Assembly (NCBI RefSeq): GCF_009827495.1 | Contig: NZ_WTZA01000001.1 | Location: forward strand, 930,001-994,000 | Length of the DNA stretch: 64,000 bases | Direction: 5' to 3' | From: Tsuneonella aeria | GTDB taxonomy: Bacteria; Pseudomonadota; Alphaproteobacteria; Sphingomonadales; Sphingomonadaceae | Part shown: positions 1 to 9,401 of the stretch, piece by piece | Layout of the letters: each line of letters starts with the position of its first letter | Position numbering within the stretch: position 1 is the stretch's first letter | Program-made: the position numbers and the translations under genes | Notes under the pieces: model-generated | Told to the model about the DNA's origin: nothing | The model's database searches: none | What the model saw: the letters and a program-made list of their open reading frames with translations, nothing else

Positions 1-1668
1 CGGTTCCGCGGCGCGTATCTCGAGCTGTTCGGGGCGCGGCTTCTCCCGCTTCCTGGCCTGGTCGTCCGGACGGACGGGCGGCCCAGCTCCGGGTTTCTCG
101 TCCCCGAGGTCCAGTTCTCACGGAACAACGGGTTCGAGATCAGCGGCAGCTACTTCCTCAAGATGGCGCCCAACAAGGATCTCACGCTCAGCGCCTACGC
201 CTTTACCGAGGCACCGCCGATGGCGAGTGCCCAGTGGCGGCATCTTACAGACCAGGGCGCTTACCAGATAACGGGATACGCGACGGTGAGCCGGCGGCTG
301 GACCAGGTCGGCGTGAGTGCGGTGGGCGAGGACGAGTTCCGCGGGTACCTGTTCGCCAACGGCCGGTTCCAGTTCGATCCCAACTGGAGCACGAATTTCT
401 CCGTCCGCCGCGCGACGGATCGCACGTTCCTGCGCCGATACGACATCAGTCGGGACGACCGCTTGCGCTCGATGGTCGAGGTTGAGCGCATCGACGGCGA
501 TTCCTACCTGGCGATCGCGGGCTATGCGACGCAGACGCTGCGGATCGGCGTGCCGCAGGGCCAGGTGCCGATCGCCCTGCCGCTGATCGACTATCGCAAA
601 CGAATCGATGCGCCGCTTGTCGGCGGGAAGCTTGAACTGATCGCCAACACGCTCGCGATCCATCGACGGGACGGGCAGGATACGCAGCGCGCGTTCCTGG
701 GCGGCAAGTGGGACTTCCGGCGCGTCACCGCCTGGGGCCAGATGCTGACGCTCACGGCGCTGCTGCGCGGCGATGTCTATCACTCCGACGAAAACGGCCT
801 GACTGCGACGGCGATCTATCGCGGCAATCCCGGCTGGCAGACGCGCGGAGTCGCGATTGCCGCCGCAGACATGGAATGGCCCTTCGTGGGTGCGCTGTTC
901 GGCGGGACACAGGTGCTGACCCCGCGCGTACAGCTGGTGGTCAGCCCGCCGATCCGCAACCTTGCCGTTCCCAACGAAGACGCGCGGGCGATCGACCTTG
1001 AGGATTCGAACCTGTTCGCCCTCAATCGCTTCCCGGGACACGACCGGGTGGAGGATCGGCCCCGGGTAACATACGGCTTCGACTGGCAGCTGAACCTGCC
1101 GGACTGGCGCATCGACACGACAATCGGGCAATCCTACCGGCTGAGCAATCGCGAGAGCATCCTGCCCGACGGCACCGGATTGAGCGAGCGGCTGTCGGAC
1201 TTTGTCGGCCGTACGCAGGTGCGCTTCCGCGACTTCGTGAAGTTCACCCACCGCTTCCGCCTCGACAAGGACGGGCTCGCAGTAAGGCGCAACGAGCTCG
1301 ACGCGACGGTCGGTTCCAGCCGCACATATGCGGAAGTCGGCTACCTCCGCCTCAATCGGGATATCTCCCCACTTATCGAGGATTTGCGTGACCGCGAGGA
1401 ACTGCGTTTCGCGGGGCGGGTGGCGTTTGCGAATTACTGGTCCGTCTTCGGTTCAGGCGTGTTCAACCTGACCGACCGGTTCGAGGATCCCACGTTGAAC
1501 TCCGACGGATTCGATCCGGTTCGCACCCGACTTGGCGTCGCGTATCAGGACGATTGCCTCGAGCTGGGCCTCACGTGGCGCCGCGATTTCGTGGACCAAG
1601 GGGACGCGCGCCGGGGCAATGCGTTCCAGTTGTATTTCGCCCTCAACAACCTCGGCTTTCGGCGCTAG
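1..1668 (+). CDS. lptD: LPS-assembly protein LptD, C-terminal part (5' end outside window)
   Basis: The frame is open from the first base of the window to a TAG at 1666-1668, giving 555 residues of a protein whose start lies upstream. The visible part is the beta-barrel of LptD, which with LptE inserts lipopolysaccharide into the outer leaflet of the outer membrane. It shows alternating polar and hydrophobic strands, many aromatic residues and a terminal strand ending LGFRR. A Cys 36 residues from the end matches the position of the C-terminal disulfide cysteines of the family. The next genes are surA, pdxA and rsmA, the classic order, and SurA is the chaperone that delivers LptD. Identification rests on both sequence character and context. 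Confidence 0.9.
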   Translation, partial: RFRGAYLELFGARLLPLPGLVVRTDGRPSSGFLVPEVQFSRNNGFEISGSYFLKMAPNKDLTLSAYAFTEAPPMASAQWRHLTDQGAYQITGYATVSRRLDQVGVSAVGEDEFRGYLFANGRFQFDPNWSTNFSVRRATDRTFLRRYDISRDDRLRSMVEVERIDGDSYLAIAGYATQTLRIGVPQGQVPIALPLIDYRKRIDAPLVGGKLELIANTLAIHRRDGQDTQRAFLGGKWDFRRVTAWGQMLTLTALLRGDVYHSDENGLTATAIYRGNPGWQTRGVAIAAADMEWPFVGALFGGTQVLTPRVQLVVSPPIRNLAVPNEDARAIDLEDSNLFALNRFPGHDRVEDRPRVTYGFDWQLNLPDWRIDTTIGQSYRLSNRESILPDGTGLSERLSDFVGRTQVRFRDFVKFTHRFRLDKDGLAVRRNELDATVGSSRTYAEVGYLRLNRDISPLIEDLRDREELRFAGRVAFANYWSVFGSGVFNLTDRFEDPTLNSDGFDPVRTRLGVAYQDDCLELGLTWRRDFVDQGDARRGNAFQLYFALNNLGFRR

Positions 1669-1776
1669 CCGACGGACCGTTGGCAGCGGCAGGCAAACAG
1701 GCTATCCGGCACGCCACTCAGCAACGGTTAAGCCGCTCGGGGGCACCCGCGGGATCAACACTGGGGGCGGCTCTCC

Positions 1777-3177
1777 GTGGCCCCCGCGCAGACGGATAAA
1801 CGCGTGATTCATAGGACTCTTTCGAACTGGCTGTGCGGCGCTGCCGCGATGGCGGTGGTCGCTTCGCCGATCGCCGCGCAGACCGCGGCCCAGCCGGCCG
1901 ATCCCGCCGCCCAGGCCACGACCCCCAGCATCACAGGCGCGCTGGATATCCCGGCAGACGTCGCGATCCTGGGCAAGAACGATCCGAACAGCCGCAAGCC
2001 CACCGCGGTCGTCAACGGCCAGATCGTCACCGGCACCGATGTCGATCAGCGCGTTGCGCTGATCGTCGCTGCCTCCCGCAGCGAAATCGAACCGGCGGAG
2101 CTTCAGCGGCTGCGCATGCAGGTCCTGCGCAACCTCATCGACGAATCGCTGCAAATCCAGGAAGCGCGCGCGCAGCAGATCGAGGTTTCGCAGGCCGAGG
2201 TCGATCAGACGTACGCCCGGGTCGCTGCGCAGAACTTCGGGCAGAACGTCGAAGCGATGGATGCCTACCTCACCCGGATCGGCTCGTCCTCCAACTCGCT
2301 CAAGCGGCAGATCCTTGGCGAACTGTCGTGGCAGCGCCTGCTCCGCCGCAACGTCGCACCGTTCGTCAACGTTTCGGCCGAAGAAGTGAACGAGATGCTC
2401 CAACGGCTCGAGGCGAGCCGTGGGACCGAGGAATATCGCCTGGGGGAAATCTGGCTGTCGGCGACACCCGAAAACGCCGCCCAGGTCGAAGCCAACATCA
2501 ACCAGATCATCGAACAACTGCGCGGCGGCGGCAGCTTCCTCGGCTACGCCCGCCAGTATTCCCAATCCTCGACTGCTGCGGCCGGGGGCGACCTTGGCTT
2601 CGTGCGGCTTGAAATGCTGCCGAGCGAATTGGCAGTCGCGGCGCGGCAGATGCAGCCCGGCCAGCTTGTCGGGCCGATTGCCAACTCCGGCGGCTATTCG
2701 ATCCTCTATCTCATCGACAAGCGGGCCGTGCTGACTTCGGACGCGCGTGATGCGGTCCTCAGCCTCAAGCAGATTTCGCTGAAGTTCGAGCCCGGCATCA
2801 CGGAATCGCAGGCCCAGGCGAAACTCGCCACGTTCACCACCACGGTGCAAGCGATGAAAGGCTGCGGCGACGCCGATAATCGCGCGCAGGCGATCGGTGC
2901 CGAAGTTGTTTCCAACGATGGCATTGTCCTCCGCAGCCTGCCCGAGCAGTTGCAGCCCTTGCTGATGGAGCTGCAGGTCGGACAGACGACGCCCCCGTTC
3001 GGTTCGGCCCGCGATGGCGTAAGCGTGCTGATGCTGTGCGGCCGTGACGATCCGCAGGCCACGGGCGCGCCCGATTTCGATGACCTGATGTCGCAGCTTG
3101 AGGACGATCGGGTGAACAAGCGCGCCCAGCGTTACATGCGCGACCTGCGCAACGACGCGGTGATCGAATACAACTGA
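1777..3177 (+). CDS. surA: Periplasmic chaperone / peptidyl-prolyl isomerase SurA
   Basis: A 466-residue periplasmic folding factor for outer-membrane proteins. A basic N-terminus and hydrophobic core end near residue 34 (SPIAAQ), forming a signal peptide. The SurA N-domain follows (about 70-180), then one parvulin rotamase domain (about 205-310) containing GGDLGFV and a GPI..GGYSILYL segment, then a second degenerate parvulin-like part with LCGRDD near the end. I chose the GTG at 1777 because a G-rich Shine-Dalgarno stretch lies at 1762-1769. A GTG at 1804 would still leave a signal peptide. It lies 108 bp behind lptD and is probably co-transcribed with pdxA and rsmA. Confidence 0.92.
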   Translation: MAPAQTDKRVIHRTLSNWLCGAAAMAVVASPIAAQTAAQPADPAAQATTPSITGALDIPADVAILGKNDPNSRKPTAVVNGQIVTGTDVDQRVALIVAASRSEIEPAELQRLRMQVLRNLIDESLQIQEARAQQIEVSQAEVDQTYARVAAQNFGQNVEAMDAYLTRIGSSSNSLKRQILGELSWQRLLRRNVAPFVNVSAEEVNEMLQRLEASRGTEEYRLGEIWLSATPENAAQVEANINQIIEQLRGGGSFLGYARQYSQSSTAAAGGDLGFVRLEMLPSELAVAARQMQPGQLVGPIANSGGYSILYLIDKRAVLTSDARDAVLSLKQISLKFEPGITESQAQAKLATFTTTVQAMKGCGDADNRAQAIGAEVVSNDGIVLRSLPEQLQPLLMELQVGQTTPPFGSARDGVSVLMLCGRDDPQATGAPDFDDLMSQLEDDRVNKRAQRYMRDLRNDAVIEYN

Positions 3178-4181
3178 ACGCCGCCTCTCGCCCGCTGGCC
3201 GTATCGCTCGGCGATCCGGCGGGGGTGGGACCGGAACTGATCGCCCATGCCTGGTCGCTGCGGGAACGCGAGCGGCTGCCCCCCTTCGCCGTCATCGGTG
3301 GGGCGCGCCTGCTGGCCGGCGCCGCCGGGTCGCGCGGTCTCGACGTGCCGATCGAGCCGATCGCCTCCCTCGATGAGGCGGTCGGCGTGTTCGGCCGTGC
3401 CCTCCCCGTGCTCGGCACGCTCGACGGCATCTGGCGTCCGGGGGAGCCGGATTCCGAAGGGGCCGCGCTTGCCTTCGCCTCGCTGAAGGCGGCGACGAAT
3501 CTGGCCGTAGAGGGAAAGGCCGCTGGCATCGTGACTGGTCCGATCGCCAAGGCACGCTTGGCCGAAGTCGGCTTCCATTTTCCGGGCCAGACCGAGTTCG
3601 TCGCGCACGCGTGCGGCGTCCCGGCACAGGATGCGGTGATGATGCTCGCGGGGCCGAGTCTGCGAGCCGTGCCGCTGACGGTCCACGTGCCGCTCGCGAA
3701 AGTTGCGGGTCTCCTGTCGGTCGACCTGATCCGTCGGCGCGCGCGGATCATCGCCGAAGCGCTGCGCCGCGACTTTGGCGTCGCCGCACCGCGCCTGGCA
3801 ATTGCAGGGCTCAACCCCCATGCCGGCGAAAACGGACGCATGGGCGACGAAGAACTGCGCGTCATCGGCCCCGCGGTGGAGACGCTGCGCGCGGAAGGCA
3901 TCGACGCCAGCGGGCCGCACCCGGCCGATGCGCTGTTCGCGCCGCACGCCCGCATAGGCTACGACGCGGCGCTGTGCATGTATCACGACCAGGCACTGAT
4001 CCCGCTCAAGACGCTGGACTTCGATCTAGGGGTGAACATCACGCTGGGCCTGCCGATCGTGCGGACGAGCCCCGACCACGGAACGGCATTCTCCATCGCC
4101 GGGACAGGCCGGGCCAGCGCGGGCGCGACGATCGCGGCGATCCGCATGGCGGGCGAATGCGCGGCGCGGCGCGCGGCATGA
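3174..4181 (+). CDS. pdxA: 4-hydroxythreonine-4-phosphate dehydrogenase PdxA (probable CTG start)
   Basis: NAD-dependent oxidation of 4-phosphohydroxy-threonine in pyridoxal phosphate synthesis. Visible family motifs are [11 protein letters not shown] at the N-terminus, [21 protein letters not shown] and [11 protein letters not shown]; the His residues bind the divalent metal. The first ordinary start codon in frame is the GTG at 3225, but it falls inside the conserved GDPAGVGPE motif and would remove its first half. Upstream in frame there is no ATG, GTG or TTG. A CTG at 3174-3176 overlaps the surA stop (CTGA) and gives the normal 335 residues, so I place the start there by inference. The 3' end overlaps rsmA by ATGA. 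Confidence 0.88.
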   Translation: MNAASRPLAVSLGDPAGVGPELIAHAWSLRERERLPPFAVIGGARLLAGAAGSRGLDVPIEPIASLDEAVGVFGRALPVLGTLDGIWRPGEPDSEGAALAFASLKAATNLAVEGKAAGIVTGPIAKARLAEVGFHFPGQTEFVAHACGVPAQDAVMMLAGPSLRAVPLTVHVPLAKVAGLLSVDLIRRRARIIAEALRRDFGVAAPRLAIAGLNPHAGENGRMGDEELRVIGPAVETLRAEGIDASGPHPADALFAPHARIGYDAALCMYHDQALIPLKTLDFDLGVNITLGLPIVRTSPDHGTAFSIAGTGRASAGATIAAIRMAGECAARRAA

Positions 4182-5014
4182 GCGATTCCCCTCTTCCCCC
4201 GCTACGAGAGGTGATCGCCCGGCACGGTCTCTCGGCATCGAAGGCGCTGGGCCAGAACTTCCTGTTCGACGCGCAGCTGCTGGATCGCATCGCGGCCATC
4301 CCCGGTGATCTCACGGACCGCGCCGTGCTGGAAATCGGACCCGGCCCGGGCGGCCTCACTCGCGCGCTTCTGCGTGCAGGCGCCCGCGTCACTGCGATCG
4401 AGATGGATCGGCGCTGCCTCCCCGCCCTCGCCGAACTTGAAGCCGCATTTCCGGGCCGGTTGCAGGTCGTCGAAGGCGACGCGCTGAGGATCGACCATGC
4501 GGCGCTGGTGGGCGAACCCTTCGCCGTCGTCGCCAACCTGCCGTATAACGTGGGAACCGCGCTCTTCACGCGCTGGCTTTCGGGGGAACAGTGGCCGCCC
4601 CGGTGGACCAGCCTGACGCTGATGTTTCAGCAGGAGGTTGCCCAGCGCGTTGTCGCACCCGCCGGCAGCAATGCCTACGGCCGCCTGGCCGTTCTGGCAC
4701 AATGGCGATCGACCGCCCGGCTGGCGCTGAAGGTTCACCGGAGTGCGTTCACCCCTCCGCCCAAGGTGATGAGCGCGATCGTGCATGTCGAGCCGGCAGC
4801 GATGCCTTCCGGTGTCTCGGCCCGCGTCCTGGAGCGGCTTACGGAAGCGGCCTTCGGGCAGCGGCGCAAGATGCTGCGGCAAAGCGTGAAGGCTCTCCCT
4901 GGCGCACTCGATGCGCTCGCCAGCCTCGGCATCGACCCCCAGCGTCGGGCGGAAACACTGTCGGTCGAGGAATTCGTCGCCATCGCGCGCGCGCTTTCAT
5001 CAGGGCGCCCCTGA
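4178..5014 (+). CDS. rsmA: 16S rRNA (adenine1518-N6/adenine1519-N6)-dimethyltransferase RsmA/KsgA
   Basis: A 278-residue SAM-dependent enzyme that dimethylates the two adjacent adenines of the 3' hairpin of 16S rRNA during small-subunit maturation. It shows ALGQNFLFD near residue 25, the SAM-binding glycine loop [10 protein letters not shown] near 53, the acidic EMD in motif II, and the NLPYNVG catalytic motif near 116. The C-terminal helical domain begins about residue 190. The ATG overlaps the pdxA stop (ATGA), so translation is probably coupled. Its last 15 bases overlap the end of the convergent cytochrome gene. Confidence 0.95.
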   Translation: MSDSPLPPLREVIARHGLSASKALGQNFLFDAQLLDRIAAIPGDLTDRAVLEIGPGPGGLTRALLRAGARVTAIEMDRRCLPALAELEAAFPGRLQVVEGDALRIDHAALVGEPFAVVANLPYNVGTALFTRWLSGEQWPPRWTSLTLMFQQEVAQRVVAPAGSNAYGRLAVLAQWRSTARLALKVHRSAFTPPPKVMSAIVHVEPAAMPSGVSARVLERLTEAAFGQRRKMLRQSVKALPGALDALASLGIDPQRRAETLSVEEFVAIARALSSGRP

Positions 5015-6019
5015 CGGCGCCATGGCCGCAACCCAGCGCTCGACGACCGCCAGCCCCTCCTTGTCGACCGTCCCCTTGCCCAGTTCAGGCATGGCCACCC
5101 CGCCCTCAAGGCTCGCCATCCGGTGGACCATGATCGATTCGCCGGGCTTTCCCGGCACCAGGTCGAACAGGAGATTCCCAGCGCCGCGACCGGCAGCCAC
5201 CGGCCGCTTCATGACCCCGAGCGCCTGCGCGCTGGTCTGCTCCCACCGAAGATCCAGCCCTGAATTGGACGCCATGGCGCCGGGCTGGTGGCAGTGGGCG
5301 CAATTGACGTCGAGATAGGCGCGTGCCGCTGGTTCGACGCCCGCCTCTGCGCGCTCTTCCCACACCGGCAGGGTGCGTGCGACCACGGGCACGGCCGCGA
5401 TGTGTCCGTCACGGGCGAAATCGTTCAGCCATGCGGTGGACAGATTGCGCGCCTTCGGGCCGATCGGAATGACGGCATCATTGAGCCCGTGACACTCCTT
5501 GCACTGGTTCTTGTTGGGAACGCGGTAGTCGATGCGTTCCCCCGCCGGGGTCGTCACAGCAACGCGCGCGCCCGCCAAGGCCAGCTTCGCATCGGTCTGT
5601 TCGGCGTTCCAGAGGTACGGCAGGGCCAGCCAGCCATCGGCCCGGTGCAGCAGCACGCGTGTCTCGATCAGCCGCCGACTGCCGCTTTCGGTGAAGGCAA
5701 ACGTCTTGATGAGCGCGGAACCGACCGGGAAGTCCAAGAGCCCTTCGCCCTCGGTCCCAGCACGCGCGCCCGCTGGCAGATAGACGAAGCGCAGCTTTTC
5801 GGCGCCATCGGAATAGAGCGGCGTGTTGAGCCGATAAGCGCGCACGCCGGCAGCCGGTGCCTGCGCCGCGCCATCGGTGAAGAACCCGTATTCCGACAGC
5901 ATGGTCGGAAAGGCCGAGCCGGTAATTGCGGCATCGCTGGGCGCAGCCGGACCGTGCGCCGCGCCGGTCGCCGCAGCAGCGGCGATCAGCGCCGCCGCCA
6001 GCACCCAATGGCGTTTCAC
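5000..6019 (-). CDS. Diheme c-type cytochrome of the SO2930/HNE_0200 type
   Basis: A 339-residue exported protein with two heme c sites, CKECH at 173-177 and CAHCH at 240-244, after a signal peptide of about 22 residues ([19 protein letters not shown]). The GTG start at 6019 overlaps the stop of the beta-helix gene as GTGA, and nothing upstream in this frame resembles the family. I recall this cytochrome family as one normally found next to a parallel beta-helix protein, exactly as here; the function of the pair is not established. The gene runs convergently into rsmA and overlaps it by 15 bp. Electron donor and acceptor cannot be read from the sequence. Confidence 0.85.
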   Translation of the reverse strand: MKRHWVLAAALIAAAAATGAAHGPAAPSDAAITGSAFPTMLSEYGFFTDGAAQAPAAGVRAYRLNTPLYSDGAEKLRFVYLPAGARAGTEGEGLLDFPVGSALIKTFAFTESGSRRLIETRVLLHRADGWLALPYLWNAEQTDAKLALAGARVAVTTPAGERIDYRVPNKNQCKECHGLNDAVIPIGPKARNLSTAWLNDFARDGHIAAVPVVARTLPVWEERAEAGVEPAARAYLDVNCAHCHQPGAMASNSGLDLRWEQTSAQALGVMKRPVAAGRGAGNLLFDLVPGKPGESIMVHRMASLEGGVAMPELGKGTVDKEGLAVVERWVAAMAPSGAP

Positions 6020-7230
6020 GGGACCAGCCGTGCCTCGAGCGCAGCGGGCGCGCCAACGCCGGTCAACGCGAAACCTGTCGTCGGCGCTGGAACCGAAAGC
6101 GGACCCGGCTTTGCCCCCGCGCCGCTCAACCCGCCGCCCTGCGCCGGCAGGTTGAGCGACCATCCCCCGAGCGAAGGGTCGACGCGCAGGGCGACCGTGC
6201 CCTCCTGCGCCAGCCCGTCCCACATCACCGGGGGCAATGCCCCCCCGAATGCAGCCAGCAACGCATTCCGCCCGTCGATCTGCGGATCAGTGCCGCCACG
6301 ATCGACCGTGTTCTCCCCGATCACGACATTGCGTGGGTACGGGTTGTAGGTCTTGTCGTCGAACTTCATGGGATAGGCGACGACCATCACCGGCGCGGTC
6401 GGGTTGTCCACCAGGATGTTGCCCTCAACCAGCACGCCGTCGTTGGCCATCACCATGATGCCGGTGCCCCGTGGCACACCAGCCACGATGTTGCCCTTGG
6501 GCGCGAAATTGGGCGTGGTGTTGTGCGCCACCAGGTTGCCGCGCACCAGGGTGTTGCCGCCGCCCATCACCGGAAGGCTGGGCAGATCGAAGACCAGGAT
6601 GCCGCCGGTATTACCGGTGACGAAGTTTGATTCCACGATCGCATCGCGGCTGTTCTCGATCTCGATACCGGCGACGTTGTGGCGGGCCACGTTGCCGCGC
6701 ACGGTGATCGCCTTCGACTGGCCGACGTAGATGCCCGCATCCGAGGCGCCGGAAACTTCGCTGCCCACGATCAGCACGCCTGTGCTTTCCACCGGGTACA
6801 GGCCGTAGGCGCCGTTCGTCTCCTTCGGGCCCCCGGTCCAGGTCACCCGCAGCCGCTGGTAGACGATGTCGTCCGCGCCCTTGGACTTGATGCCGTCGCC
6901 CTTCGGGTTCTCGATCGCGAAATCGCGGAGCGTCACGCGGTCGCTTGTGACCAGCAGCCCCTCGCCCGAGCCGGTCTGCCCGGTAAAGTCGAGGATGGTC
7001 GCATCCATGCCCGCCCCGCGCAGGGTGACGCCATCCACGTCAAGGCTGAGGCCATCGTCCAGCATGAAGCGGCCCGCCGCCAGCACCACCTCGTCGCCGG
7101 GCTGGCTGAGTATCAACGCTTCCTGCAACCGTGTCTGCGCGTCGGGCCCGGCATCGACCTGTCGGGTCGCGGCGATCGCGCTGGAACTGGCCCCGGCCAA
7201 CAGTATCGCGGCAAGGATCGTGGTTTTCAT
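6016..7230 (-). CDS. Exported right-handed parallel beta-helix protein
   Basis: A 404-residue secreted protein. After a signal peptide (MKTTILAAILLAGASSSAIA) come successive short turns rich in V, I, G, N and D, such as GVTLRGAGMDATIL, ITVRGNVARHNVAGIEIENS and DAIVESNFVTGNTGGI. This is the PbH1/NosD-like pattern of a right-handed beta-helix of about 12 coils. The ATG at 7230 is preceded by GGGGAGAG. It is translationally coupled to the diheme cytochrome (GTGA). Such folds often bind or cleave polysaccharides, but I see no catalytic signature, so I make no enzyme claim. Confidence 0.83.
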   Translation of the reverse strand: MKTTILAAILLAGASSSAIAATRQVDAGPDAQTRLQEALILSQPGDEVVLAAGRFMLDDGLSLDVDGVTLRGAGMDATILDFTGQTGSGEGLLVTSDRVTLRDFAIENPKGDGIKSKGADDIVYQRLRVTWTGGPKETNGAYGLYPVESTGVLIVGSEVSGASDAGIYVGQSKAITVRGNVARHNVAGIEIENSRDAIVESNFVTGNTGGILVFDLPSLPVMGGGNTLVRGNLVAHNTTPNFAPKGNIVAGVPRGTGIMVMANDGVLVEGNILVDNPTAPVMVVAYPMKFDDKTYNPYPRNVVIGENTVDRGGTDPQIDGRNALLAAFGGALPPVMWDGLAQEGTVALRVDPSLGGWSLNLPAQGGGLSGAGAKPGPLSVPAPTTGFALTGVGAPAALEARLVP

Positions 7231-7309
7231 CGTGCGCTCTCCCCTCGCCGCGTAACCTGGGCGGAAGGGTGACACATCTGTCCGCCGAAACGCAAGCCGC
7301 CGGCGGCGG

Positions 7310-7630
7310 TCAGTGCGCGAGGCCGGTGGTGCACAAGGCGGCGGAACTCGCCGTCACCGCGATGACCTCGCTGTCGCCGACGCGGCGCACCCGTTCCACG
7401 AACTCTCCGATGGTGGCGGGGCGTTCCCGTTCACCGGGGCGTGCCTCAAGTCGTTCCAGCTTGCGGAGCTGGGCAATCGTCAGCCGATCCACCATGCGTC
7501 CCGCCATGCAGGCAGCGTTGGCGGACGAGAGGCCTGCTTCGACCAGGGCGCTTTCCACTCGGTCTTCGGCCACCGTTTCCACGCATCCACTCGCCCCCAG
7601 CAGGGCGGCCGCGCAGAGCACGCCGCGCAT
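7310..7630 (-). CDS. Small putative lipoprotein of unknown function
   Basis: A 106-residue protein with a lipoprotein-type leader (MRGVLCAAALLGASGC, lipid-attachment Cys at 16). Besides that Cys, two cysteines in the mature part (AACMAG and ALCTTG) could form a disulfide. The remainder is mostly helical and charged (LTIAQLRKLERLEARPG). I do not recognise a named family. Its ATG overlaps the stop of pntB (TGATG), so it is probably the last gene of the transhydrogenase operon. A 79-bp gap separates it from the next minus-strand gene. Confidence 0.6.
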   Translation of the reverse strand: MRGVLCAAALLGASGCVETVAEDRVESALVEAGLSSANAACMAGRMVDRLTIAQLRKLERLEARPGERERPATIGEFVERVRRVGDSEVIAVTASSAALCTTGLAH

Positions 7631-9096
7631 CAGTCCAGCGCCTTCACGATATCGTCGACCATCTTCTTCGCATCGGCGAGCAGCATCATCGTCTGCTCCA
7701 TGTAGAACACGTCGTTGTCGACGCCGGCGTAGCCGACGCCGCCCATGGAACGCTTGATGAAGAAAACCTGCTTCGCCTTGTCCACGTCGAACACCGGCAT
7801 GCCGTAGATCGGCGATGATTTGTCGGTCTTCGCGGCGGGGTTCACCACGTCGTTCGCGCCGATGATGAAAGCGACATCGACCTGCGCGAATTCCGAGTTG
7901 ATGTCCTCAAGCTCGAACACCTCGTCGTAGGGCACTTGCGCCTCGGCCAGCAGCACGTTCATGTGCCCTGGCATCCGGCCGGCGACGGGGTGGATGGCGT
8001 ATTTCACCTCCACGCCGCGCTCTTTCAGCTTGTCCGCCATCTCGCGCAGCGCGTGCTGCGCCTGGGCGACGGCCATGCCATAGCCGGGGATGATGATGAC
8101 CTTTTCGGCCTGTTCCAGCATGTAGGCGGCATCTTCCGCGCTGCCCGACTTGTAAGGCCGCGCCTCGCGCGCTTCGCCGCCAATCGCGGTCTCCGCGCCA
8201 AATCCGCCGGCGATCACCGACAGGAAGCTGCGGTTCATCGCCCTGCACATGATATAGCTCAGGATCGCGCCCGACGAACCCACCAGCGCGCCGGTGACGA
8301 TCATCGCGGTGTTGTGCAGCGTGAACCCCATCGCCGCCGCTGCCCAGCCGGAATAGCTGTTCAGCATCGACACGACGACCGGCATGTCCGCCCCGCCAAT
8401 CGGGATGATCAGCAGGAAGCCGATCGCGAAGGCGGCGGCGATGATCGCCCAGAACAGCCATCCCTCGCCCGCGCCTGCGTCGTTGGACAGGGCATAGATC
8501 GCCGTGCCCGCAATGATCGCCAACAGTGTGCCGAGGTTGATCGCATGGCGTCCGGGCAGCAGGATCGGCGTGCCGCTCATGTTGCCGTTGAGCTTGGCGA
8601 ACGCGATGACTGAGCCCGAAAAGGTGATCGCCCCGATCGCGGCGCCTAGTGCCATCTCCACCCGGCTGACCGCGAGGATGTTGCCGTCCATTCCCAGGAT
8701 GCCGAACGCCCCTGGATTGAGGAAGGCCGCAACGGCCACAAGCACTGCGGCAAGGCCGACGAGGCTGTGAAATGCGGCGACAAGCTGCGGCATGGCCGTC
8801 ATCGCGATGCGCCGGGCGATGATCCAGCCGATACCGCCGCCCAAGGCAATTGCCCCCAGGATTTCCGGCAGCGAAGCGACGTCGTGCGTGACCAGCGTGG
8901 TCACCACAGCGATCAACATGCCCGCCATGCCGAAGCGGTTCCCGCGCTGCGATGTCGCGGGCGAGGACAGTCCGCGCAGGGCGAGGATGAACAGCACTCC
9001 CGCCGCCAGATAGGCCAGCGCAACCCACGGGCTGACGGCGTGCGCGGCATCCGCGACGATCGACAAGTCAGTGGTCTCCAGTGGCGGGAGGCTCAC
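7630..9096 (-). CDS. pntB: NAD(P) transhydrogenase subunit beta
   Basis: A 488-residue integral inner-membrane subunit of the proton-translocating transhydrogenase that drives NADPH formation from NADH. About nine membrane segments span roughly residues 20-280, followed by the cytoplasmic NADP-binding domain III with IIIPGYGMAVAQAQ, HPVAGRMPGHMNVLLAEA and FIIGANDVVNPAA. The GTG start at 9096 overlaps the pntAB stop as GTGA, and upstream codons in this frame do not resemble the family. It lies directly downstream of the small membrane subunit and shares its transcript. Confidence 0.95.
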   Translation of the reverse strand: MSLPPLETTDLSIVADAAHAVSPWVALAYLAAGVLFILALRGLSSPATSQRGNRFGMAGMLIAVVTTLVTHDVASLPEILGAIALGGGIGWIIARRIAMTAMPQLVAAFHSLVGLAAVLVAVAAFLNPGAFGILGMDGNILAVSRVEMALGAAIGAITFSGSVIAFAKLNGNMSGTPILLPGRHAINLGTLLAIIAGTAIYALSNDAGAGEGWLFWAIIAAAFAIGFLLIIPIGGADMPVVVSMLNSYSGWAAAAMGFTLHNTAMIVTGALVGSSGAILSYIMCRAMNRSFLSVIAGGFGAETAIGGEAREARPYKSGSAEDAAYMLEQAEKVIIIPGYGMAVAQAQHALREMADKLKERGVEVKYAIHPVAGRMPGHMNVLLAEAQVPYDEVFELEDINSEFAQVDVAFIIGANDVVNPAAKTDKSSPIYGMPVFDVDKAKQVFFIKRSMGGVGYAGVDNDVFYMEQTMMLLADAKKMVDDIVKALD

Positions 9097-9401
9097 GCCT
9101 TCTTCTCCGGCACGGCAGCGGGCCTGTCCTTCTTCTTGTACATCGCCAGCATCCGCGCGGTGACAGCGAACCCGCCGAAGATATTGACGCTCGCGAACGC
9201 CACGGCGGCAAGGCCGAGCCACTTCGCACTCGGGCTTCCCGCTGCAGCCGACGCGATCAGCGCGCCGACGATGATGACGCTGGAGATCGCGTTGGTCACC
9301 GCCATCAGCGGCGTATGCAGCGCCGGCGTGACCGACCAGACGACGTAATAACCCACGAAGCAGGCCAGCACGAAGATCGACAGGATCGAGATGAAGTCCA
9401 T
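9093..9401 (-). CDS. pntAB: NAD(P) transhydrogenase subunit alpha, membrane part (alpha-2)
   Basis: A 102-residue subunit with three to four hydrophobic helices (FISILSIFVLACFVGYYVVW, AVTNAISSVIIVGALIASA, LAAVAFASVNIFGGFAVTA), matching the separate domain II fragment of the three-gene transhydrogenase. Its ATG overlaps the TAA of the DUF559 gene (TAATG). Its GGAGG Shine-Dalgarno at the usual distance is part of the outer palindrome of the adjacent inverted repeat, an unusual case of a repeat supplying a ribosome-binding site. In related genomes this gene normally follows pntAA directly; that is from memory. Confidence 0.92.
   Translation of the reverse strand: MDFISILSIFVLACFVGYYVVWSVTPALHTPLMAVTNAISSVIIVGALIASAAAGSPSAKWLGLAAVAFASVNIFGGFAVTARMLAMYKKKDRPAAVPEKKA

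Noticed and set aside
1134..1325. Short minus-strand ORFs within lptD
   Set aside because: They are shadows of the beta-barrel coding frame without supporting features.
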